Positions 1-10,000 of a stretch of 50,127 nucleotides of DNA are shown piece after piece (position 1 is the first letter of the stretch; every line of letters starts with the position of its first letter). The DNA lies in contig WKLE02001417.1 of assembly GCA_014885115.2 (NCBI GenBank), positions 1 through 50,127 on the forward strand, read 5' to 3'. The notes under the pieces are model-generated. The model was not told the origin of the DNA, did not search any database, and saw only the letters and a list, made by a program, of their open reading frames with translations. Origin of the DNA: Asterionellopsis glacialis (lineage: Eukaryota; Bacillariophyta; Plagiogrammaphyceae; Rhaphoneidales; Asterionellopsidaceae). A program made the position numbers and the translations under genes.

Positions 1-750
1 CACAATGGGTTTATACCCGGTTGTGGATGCTATTGCTGTCAGAACTGTTGGTGAGCGCTAGGTTGCTCACTCCGTTCACCATGGGATACCTGGCACACGT
101 AATAGGTAAATGTACAACTCCATACCAGGTACCTGTACTCCTACTTTTTGTATGTAGGTCCTACTTGTACGTAGAACTATTTACTACTATAGGGTGGTAG
201 GCCAGCGAAAGCACCTCTTCTCCCCATGTTGTCGTTGCGGATCTTCTCATCCCAGAGGAATCTTTTATTCTGTAGAAAATATACCAGAATCTTACGTAAA
301 CATTATTAGAAATGGATTTGCACCCATTTTTGTAAATAGGACTTGGTGTAGAGGAGACAATTTTGCGAACATCTTTTCGCGTGCGTTTTTCGCGATGATT
401 GGACTACGTCTGACATCGTCTCCTTTCGTTCTCCTTCTGTCATCTCTGACAACACACGACAGAAAAACAAACAGACCGAAAGTAAAGGAGGGAAGTACTT
501 TTCAACCAGAAGCAAAGCAATACATCTACACTCAAAGAGCTCTGACTTCTTCATCGCCAACTCTAGACGATATTCTAGACTTAGACCCTTCTGTGCATCA
601 CGACTATCCTCTAGACTGCAATAGGGATAGGTCTCACTTTTTAAAAACGCACAATTGCATACGAAACTTGAAATCCTTGTCGATGGGCGAGTGAATAATA
701 TTATATCTTTACTAACAAACCCAAATCTTTTTTTAGAATCTACGTAAATC
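1..750. other. Intergenic 5' flank of the LETM1-like gene
   Basis: I find no convincing gene here. A 166-codon open frame at 194-694 has low-complexity composition and no recognisable domain, so I did not call it. Positions 85-180 hold several copies of the short motif family seen across the window (TACCAGGTACCTG, GTAGGTCCTAC, GTACGTAG), spaced over about 100 bp. The first 55 bases encode a short cysteine-rich peptide in one frame with no continuation. Confidence 0.5.
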
Positions 751-3700
751 ATGCTTGCTCGTACTGTAAGGAAAACAAAAAGTGGTGTAAGACATATCCA
801 GGTTGCTCATGCGCGTCGAAAATTCTTCGACGGCAGTTCCAACAATTCTTTAGCGTCATCTTTTTCAACCGTAGCAACGAATCCTTCGAATTCATCATCT
901 TCGCAACAAGATGACGCATCATCAACGACCCAAGCAAATCCCTTAGGAGGGATGATAGCAATATCATCACTGCAACGTCCTCACATGTTCAACGTGAACA
1001 ATAGACTAGGAAATTCATCAACTTTAAACGGGTGGAAACGGACATTTTCATCAGTAACTACTCCATCGAATATGTCGTCGAAATCATTATCCTCGTGGTT
1101 TCCAACACATGATGCACCTCTCGGGGGGATCAATCAGTCACTCTTTGATATGCGACAATATGGTACAACTACAACTCTCATGGTATCTATGCCTAAAGGG
1201 TGTAGTAGCCAATTTCAAAAAACTATGCATAATGTAATTATGAGAGCTGCATTCTCAACAGCACAACAACCTAATAAAGCTGACCAATCATCATCGGCTA
1301 CTGCTGCTTCTACCCTTAGTTCTAGTAACAGTGCAGCCAATTCTTCCACGGCATCTAGTAGAGGCAATATACCGTTAACATCGTCACCACCAAAGATACC
1401 TGTTCCAAGTGTATCTACAGCTGTATCAACAGCTGATACACGTAGTCCTGCAGCCAAAGTGAAAGATGCTATTGAATCTGCCACACGTACTATACTTTCT
1501 TTCTTACTTAAATTACCCGGTGCGACATGGTTTTATTTAACAAATCCTACAGCATTCCGTGAACGTTTGGTAGAGATCAAGGAAGCTGCCAAAAAAGAAG
1601 CACATCATTATTGGATGGGTACCAAACTTTTAGTTGCTGATTTACGTACCGCACGACAAATGATGGAACGTACCCTAGGTGGGTCACCATTATCGAGACG
1701 TGAACGTAAGCAATTACTGAGGACGGTATCAGATTTATTCCGACTTGTACCGATGTCTATGTTTGTGTTGATACCCTTTATGGAATTTGCATTACCCTTT
1801 GCATTACGTATCTTCCCTAACATGTTACCAAGTACATTCCAAGATTCACTAAAGGCAGAAGAAAATATGAAGAAAGAATTACAAATGAGAATTGCCATGG
1901 CGCAATTCTTTCAAGAGTACGTTCTTGTCAAAAATATCTTTTTCTGCCCCATCACTCGTATTTTTGTTTGTTTGCAACTCATATACTTCTTCTTCTCACA
2001 TATTTCTATCTTCAATAATCCTACAGAACTTTACATGGGTTAGCCAAGGAACAAAAGAAGCGCGCAGAGCAACATCTTGCAATAACAGATGATGGAGAAG
2101 AAAGTAACCAGCTTGCATCACGACGAGAAGAATCGGCAGCATCCATGCTTGAGTTTTTGGAACGCTCGCGTAAGGGTGAGGTCATCCCTCCAGATGTGAT
2201 CATTCGTTTCTCTTCCTTCTTTCATGATGATTTGACCTTGGATAATATGCCACGAATGCAACTTATTAATATGTGCAAGTATATGTCCATACCACCCTAC
2301 GGGGCTGATTCGTTTTTAAGATTCCAATTACGAAATCGTATCCGCACCTTGAAGGAGGATGATCAGCGTATTTTGTGGGAAGGTATTGATTCCTTAACAA
2401 AGATGGAATTACGAGAGGCATGCCAAGAACGAGGCATGCGCTCTACTGGACTTACCAAGGATGCCTACAAAGATTCCTTACAACAATGGCTCGAACTGAG
2501 TGTGAATCAAAAGGTACCCATCGCCTTATTAATTATGAGTCGAACATTCTTTTTGCGGGATGAAATAGCAAGTCCTACCCCTACAGATAAGGATGGAAGT
2601 AAGAGTGTAGCTGGTCTTGCCGATGCCATTTCTGGATTGGACAAGGAAGTTGTTAATGAAGTTGTTCTTCAGGTAGCGACATCTGAAGAACAAAAGAGTA
2701 GTTCTGATGTTCTCAAAATTAAATTGGAAGTTCTTGAACAACAAAATGAACTCATTGCCGAAGAACAGAAAGAACGCGAACGTAAGGAAATGGAGGCTGC
2801 TGCAAAGAAAAGGGAACAGGAAGAAAAAGAAAAAATTGAAGCTGCTGCTGAAGAAAGAGCAGCTCAGTCGGTGAAATCGACAAGTGAATCTCAAACTACA
2901 ATATCAGTCACTCCAGATAAGGAAGAAATAGTGATGGCTCCTGCAAAAGGGGAACTCTCGGAAAAGACTCCAATCAAAGAAGAAACAGAGAAGAAAGAAG
3001 AGGAAGTGGAAGATGAGGAAGAGACAGAGCTTTCCTCGGAGGAAATTGAGGCTATTTCCCAGTTGGTATCCCCTGATCCTGTGCAGAATGAAAGAGAAGA
3101 ATTGGAACGATTAAAGACCGCCATGAAGAGCGAGGAGGAGGATGAAACACAAAAAGAAGCGGCAATCGGGCCTATAGAAGTTGAAATCGCTGACAAGACG
3201 GTGGTAGATAATTTGGGTGCCTCACTGACTGCTCCATCCACTGAACCAATGACCGCTGAGGAAGCAGATAATCTTGCAGCATCAGTTGTTGCGGCCATGG
3301 ATACCAACGTTGCAAAAGAAGCAGAGAAAGCAACCATAATGACATCAGACATTGAAACGGTTTCTGGTGGAGGTGAAATCGTAACAGAAACAGAGCCACC
3401 CTTAGAGTACGCTGCGGATGATAAACTAGATAAGGCGATCAAACGCTTGAAATCTAGAGTGGAATCGATGGTGGGCAAGATTGAAGTCCAGCTTTCTGAT
3501 GTGGAAGTAAAAATTGGTGATAAGCTTCACTTTTTGGATAAAGATATGGATGGTATTCTTACTAGGGAAGAAATGGCACAAGCACTACAACAAGTTCTAA
3601 AAAGAAACTTGACATTCGAGGAGGCAATGGATATCGCTGCAGATATGGTAAGTAAATTCACTAGCAAGTTATTCAGCAAGGAACATATTGATGGGCCAAC

Positions 3701-3915
3701 TGATTTTGTCTAACTCAACTGCTTCTTTCTTTGTATAGGATGAAAATGAAGATGGAATTTTTACAATTGCCGAGCTCGCCAGATGGTTAGAGACTAACAA
3801 GATAATTAAACTCGTCGAAGAAGGCCGTGATGCTGATGTCGACCGAATCATTGAGAAAAAATCACAGAAGAAAGAAGACGAAGAAAGTTCGAAAGATGCC
3901 CAAAGTTCTAAATGA
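751..3915 (+). CDS. LETM1: LETM1-like mitochondrial inner-membrane EF-hand protein (3 exons)
   Basis: LETM1 proteins sit in the mitochondrial inner membrane and are linked to K+/H+ or Ca2+/H+ exchange and to ribosome binding. I model exons 751-1916, 2027-3647 and 3739-3915 (987 aa). The introns are 1917-2026 (GTACGT...CTACAG) and 3648-3738 (GTAAGT...TATAG), and splicing keeps one frame throughout. Residues 1-280 are Ser/Thr-rich and fit a mitochondrial presequence. The LETM1 domain runs from about 283 to 560: one hydrophobic segment (LVPMSMFVLIPFMEFALPFA), then DLTLDNMPRMQLINMCKY and an LTKDAYKDSLQQWLEL-type end. About 600-850 is a long acidic, Glu-rich coiled-coil stretch. Two EF-hand loops follow, DKDMDGILTREE near 893 and DENEDGIFTIAE at 930. 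The second intron falls exactly before the second loop. Motif order matches the family well. The start is the first ATG of a leader-like frame. Confidence 0.93.
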
Positions 3916-4051
3916 GCAACATGAAATTTGCTAGGAGTAGAAATCTGCTTGCCACCCGCCAAACTTGTCGAATGCCCTCACAGTGCTTGTAAACTGAAAG
4001 GCAACTATCGACATTATTTTTGTCTAAAATAAAAACTAATACGTCGCATTT
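3916..4051. other. Convergent 3'-3' spacer, 136 bp
   Basis: Only 136 bp separate the stop codons of the LETM1-like gene (+) and the giant PHD/PDZ gene (-), so their 3' UTRs must lie very close or overlap. No dispersed motif copies are present in it, unlike the 5' flanks. Confidence 0.6.
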
Positions 4052-7000
4052 TTATAGCGTGCTTTGGTTCCTCAACTCGGTAATGTCGTGAATGCACGAG
4101 TCGCATACCCAATCAAACTTGGGTTCCTCCAATACAGGTGGGAAGCAACAGTACATGTGTTGCACGTTGGAGCAGAATTCACAGCACATCAGAGTTCCTC
4201 CGTCTGAACATTGGACGCACGTCTCATTATACTCACCGGAGTATTGCTTCAATGAAAGCTCTTTTGCCCATTGCATCACTATCTTCATTTTCTCTTCAAT
4301 CGTCCCAATGTTTCGTAGCTGCTCAGCCGAAGGGTTGTTTTCTTTATCATTTCGAGATGAAGCCTGTGCGGGTGAATGCAAGGCAATGGTTTCTGCAATA
4401 GCTGCATCCAATATATAGAGCTGTAATGCTAGACTAGAAAATGAGGCAGAACTCATCAAACTGTATGCATCTGACCAACCACCTCTAGTACTCTTCCACC
4501 AGGTCGGCAGCTTTGTTTTATTTAATGAACTCAACAGTAATGAGAAACCTTGAGCTAGCATGCGAACATCTCTACTACTCTCAACAAAGTCAGTCCACCT
4601 ATCAAAATATGGATCAAACCAGATAGAGTATTCCGAGCAAGCAAGATTACCAACATCACCGGTTGTTCCGGAAACTGTCATTTGACAAAGAGAAGGCGGG
4701 ACATGCGAGGCAACTCTGAGTAGAAGCTTTTTCACTGTCCCAAGCATTCCTAGTTGAATCTGTGGAGATTCAAAAATGTTTGATGTTTCTCCGGGAGGAA
4801 AACATAGCTCTGTTATCAGTGCGCATCCAATGCCAGATTTTTTTTTAGAAGAATGTCTACAAAATAGAACGGGTTCGGCGTCCAAACAACAAATTTGACA
4901 AAAAGCACGGTCCTGTGATGAAAAATCTTTGCAGTCGTTTTCGCTTGCACAGAGGGCATGTTTTGGTTTATCCCTTTCGAGACTTGTGCTCTCCTTGTCG
5001 AGAAGATTAGTTTTACAATCAAACTCAGTCAATCGAAAAAATCCAAGATTCTCAACATCAAATAGTCTCGCAATCCTAGACCATAGACGAAGCACCCTCC
5101 GTACGGTAGACTCGCCTTTTCTGGATCCATCGAGAATCCTATTCAATACTTTCAGGTCCAGGGCTCCTCTGCCTTCTTCATTCAAACGCAACAACTTTTC
5201 AGGAGAAAATGTGATCCTTGACCCCAATTCAAAAACAGACCTTGAAAATCTCAGTCCATCGCTTGTATCACCATTTGAAATCAACAAAGGAATTTGCGTT
5301 GCATACGATGTGAAAGAGAGGCATCTGGCACAAATGGAAGAAGTGATATCTGCAGCAAGTTCACAGATTATTTTTCCCTCTCCGATTCTTGTAAAACTCC
5401 CCATGCCAGTAACTTTGTTTTGCTCTTGAGCATTGAAAGAGTGGCAGGTCGCCAGATGGTTTTCAAGCGCTTTTACGGTTTTGAAAGAAAGAACCTGCCT
5501 CCTCAGTTTGCCATTACTCTCGACATTCACGGTACAGCCCCAGATGCAACAATGAGTTCCTTGTTCGCAAAGCTGAATAGCTGGCAAAGCTTTTTTTTGT
5601 CTACCATCAGAGTCTTGTGATATTTGTGCCCGGTAGCTTCGCTGGGCTTCACTAGCAGAAAGTCTCGCCTCGGTCGAGCCCACTTCATCTAGTGAGGGTT
5701 TACGTAGGTAAAGAGCACGTGGATCACTCTGCAACCAAAATACTGCTTGTCCATCTGGAAGATTTCCCAAGTGTCTTGGTTCGGCTTTTCTATTACAAAA
5801 CCTTTCTACAAGTAGACGCGCTGCGTCGTTCAACGTAATTTTTCCGAGCGGATTTCGTGATATTTGTTCTTGTTCATTGGCAAGCTGTGCTACTTCAGTC
5901 TCGTTCCTTCTTGTTCCATTGATGTCGTTGCCGTTGGTGCGGGGGGGGTCAGTAGCATCATGACAGTTGGAATGTATCTTTTTTGATTCTACAGCTTCTT
6001 TCGCAGGTTTCGCTAGTTTTGGGGGTGACTGCACTTTGCCCTCAACTTGTGTTGACCACTTTTGTTCGTCTTGCCATTCATTTGCGATCATTTCTTCTTC
6101 AGAACCTTTCTCGACTTTATAGAGAAAACTTGAATTGATTCTTTCAATAATTGGCTCTTCCAGATGCCCTGCATTCGATACATAAATTAAAGCCACATCA
6201 ATATCCCCTGTAGCAGCATCTTTTGGCTCCGGATTATGAACAAACCCAATCAGTTTTGCGTCTCCACTTTCTTTATTGTCTTTAAGTGTATGACACTCTC
6301 CCCACACCAGTGCTTTCGCTAAATCTTTTGCTGCTAGTGTGTTGCATTTCACTGGTGAACGTTTTGACCTCATCTCGGCAGATGGCGCTGATTCTTCAGG
6401 AGCGTCTCCTCCGCCTCTGATGCGTTGGCAAGCTTCATCGTAGTTTCCCAAGTCAACTACAGGCCCAGAATTTTGATAGCTTGCAGTTTCAGTTGATGGT
6501 CCATGCGCTGTTTGTAGCATTTGATGTGGTCGAGGCATGCTTCGTCCAGGTCGAGAAGTGGCATCGAATCCCGTCGTCCCATTCTGCCCTATTTCGTGAT
6601 TCAGGTGTTCTTTCCTCTGCTCTTCTAGAGTGTATGGGTTAGTAGGTCCTGGCGGAGGCGTTAAATTTTCGCTTTGCTTCAGAAAGCCTTCAGTTAGTCG
6701 GTCCAATGGTAAAACACTAATTGGATAGCGATAGCTGTACGAACCTTCAGAAAACCAGATCGGACCTGTTTCATCTTTGGCACGTTTATAGTCATACTTA
6801 AGAACAAAGGTCCACAAATCCTCCTGTAGATTAGGAATCTTTCCTGCTTCAATCAGTGTGGAGTAAATCTTTGTGACCTCTGATGAGATCATATCTGAAT
6901 CGTATCGCGGAACTAGCAATCGAACACCAAGCTTAGGACAATTGCGCTTTCTAGCCTCTAGAACAAATGCGGTTTCAACCCTAGACAAATATGACCCCTT

Positions 7001-10000
7001 TAATCCAACACGATAAAGATCTCGATGTGTAAAAATTGGTTCCACTGAGCAAGGTTTTGAATAATTGCTATGCGCAAGAACCGGCGCTTGAGTTGTTTGG
7101 ACTTGCTGGTGTTGGATAATTGTAGTATTCGGCTGTGCAGGTCTTGTTAATACAGCCCTTGCTGGTACGGGAGTACCTGCAGCAGTAGCCGTGGATGTAA
7201 CATTTGCGAGATTATTGTAAAGCTTCGGATGCTGCATCGACTTATGAGCCCACTTGGTACTATTCTGGTCATGTCCATGTTGGCTAGGGCTTCTTTTATT
7301 GCTTACCTCCTCGGATACCCCATTTTGCTTACGGCTTCTTTTATTGCTAACCTCGTTGGACACATGGGGTGGAAATGCCTTACCGCCGTTCGCACATCGC
7401 CGTACTCTCACAAAAATGGGACCAATTGCCTTCCCTCCGGTACCCATGCCGATAGAATTTACTATTTCGGCGAGCGATGTTCCAGAGACTGCTTTATGGT
7501 CGCAGCCCAATAGGAGACAAGATAGCTCAGGCACTGAAGAAAGAGACTGTAGATTTTTTCCGTTGATACTAACTAATATATCATGCATTCTGAAACCACC
7601 TTTCGCGGCGGGCGAATGAGGATAAACTCGTCCAACGCGGATTCCAGCTGATTCGTTTTTCCAGACAACGAGCTCAAAACCCCAACCAATTCCATTATAC
7701 GGCACTTCTCCACTGCTGCCTCCTGTTACTGCGTTGCGTTTGAGGATAGTATCGTAAATCGTGTCTCCATCGGAAATTGGCCCAGGATATGTGAACTTCT
7801 GTCCATTTAGCCAATTCCTTATGTTTCCACCACGAGTTAATTGCGAATCGTCCATAAAAAGGTCTGAATAGCAGAGCTGACAATAACCAAGTGACAATTT
7901 CATAAAAGATGACATATAGTTATGAAAGGAATCCACTTTTTCTCTCGAGACAGATTGAGTCTTAATTGGACCATCACTTTTCCAAAAAGAATCTGCCTGC
8001 ACTCCTATATTGTGCCACAGTTTTCGGGAACGTGATGTTGACGCCCAGTCACCGATTTCATTTTCTCCCACGTCTGTGTCATCGCCAGGATCGAGAAATT
8101 CTTCGCCGTTGTAACCGTTTTTCTCGCCTAAGACCCTCTTCTCGACGTCAAGAGACTGTTCCAGTAGATCTCGCATGACAGGTTCCTCACTGCTTAGGAG
8201 AGAGTCAATGATAGTAGCATAACGTTTGAGTGCAGAACCATCACTTCCACCTTGGAATTCATTTTCTGACTTCTTTTCTTTCGATACGAAACCTGTATAT
8301 TCGCCACCAATATGTTTATCTAGAAGTAGGGAATGATCAGGTGTTTTGCCCTCTGACTCTCCTCTCAGTGATATTTTTGATAACTCAACAGCTCGACAAG
8401 GAACCAGGAGACCTGTTCTAGTGTTCTTTTCGTCAATCTGACGATAAGGTTCCGTATAAATCATTTTTTTTAATTCAGCTTTGTTAGTACACATGGCAAT
8501 TTTTGCAACGGCTTCATCGACAGCTTGCCTGATTGCAGCAGTTTCTTCAATCTTTTGTTTCAATTCAGTGGGAGATAATCGTATTATTCCTTCAACATTG
8601 AGAACTTCTAAATTTAGCCAGGACTTTTCGTTGGCATCCAAGTCCTCCGATTCAGGAGGCTCGCGCATTTTACATATTGACAATAAAAATTTCATTTGAG
8701 TATCATGCAATACTGGTAGCACGTGGAATTCACCGGCACGGTCTAAATTACTTCGAGAGTTATCTGAATTGACGTCTCCACTTTTGGTTAAGCAACCAGG
8801 TAAATACGAAGCAACAACTAGTAGCACTGGTCTATCCATGTGTTCGATGCTCCAATTTAATGCACGCGAGACAAATTCAAGTAGAGGGTCACCAGGCAAT
8901 ACTAACAAAGTTGTACCTACAAATGACGAATAGTGTTCATACTCGCGAAGTGCTCTAGACATGTCCGATGATGGAAGTTTTATCGTTGGTGCCCAGTCCA
9001 GTTTCAACTCTTTCATTTTCTTTAATGATGCTTTCTTTTCCAGTTCTTTCAAATAAGCTAGATATGCCTGATACTTTTGTTCGCAAACAGGATTGTTGCA
9101 AAACTTCGCCGTTGGCTCAATTGATCCCTCGCCATTAGTTTGTCGAGGGCGTACTCCGCAAATCATACAGCTTTCAACTAGCCATGGCGCTTTCGCACGC
9201 TGTGCACTTAGCGGTGGCCCACGACTTTCGATTTTTACACCCTTGTGAGAGGGAGCTACGCACCATGTGCAAAAAAAAGAGATAAAATCATTCGACAATG
9301 CAGCCCTCTCTTCTTTGTACGCATCTTCAGTATGCTGCTGTGATGGATATATGAGACTTGGGTCCGTCAAAAGACATTCAATTCCTCGACAAAGCAATTC
9401 AAGAGGCTTTTTCTCTAGTGCTTTAGGTGCCCATGATATACGTTCCCTACTTTTTGATGTATCCCAGGGAGGAACATCAAACGGCTGCGTTATCGGATTT
9501 TGGGGAACACAGCTATCAATAATAAAAGACATCATTGCATCCAATCGACGAAAGCTTGCATATTGATAATGTCGGATATCTTTTTCAACCGAGTCAAACC
9601 CTGTGGCCTCACCATCATCGTGAAATGGCAATGAGTATTCCTCCATGCCTAATCGCCTAATGACTGCCCTGCAACAAGTTGCTTCCCACTTTATTCTCCC
9701 GGCTGTTGTTTCTTCCTTTTGGGGGGGGGTTGAACATACTGGACAAATAACCATGTCCCTATACGAACCTGACTCTAAATAAATTGCCTTTCTGAGTGCC
9801 AAACTTGCCTTCTTTGATCGACGAAGCCATTTCTTACTCAATCGTATTACGTCTACGTTTGGCCTTTGGACCGTAATTTTTAATTGCTTGATGCCTCTTC
9901 GACATAAAGCAGTTCGTTCAGCTCCGGTGAGTGGGGCAAACTCATGTTTTTCCTTGACTACACGTCCATCTTGAGAATACAAAAACTCCAGGGCGGTTAT

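Noticed and set aside
1..55. Cysteine-rich peptide (GCGCYCCQN) resembling the zinc motif of tRNA-guanine transglycosylase, followed by a GTGAGC donor
   Set aside because: No downstream RAYIHHL-type continuation appears in the next 700 bp in any frame; probably chance or a cut-off unrelated end.
194..694. 166-codon plus-strand frame before LETM1
   Set aside because: No domain, poor codon character, and it overlaps another long frame on the minus strand.
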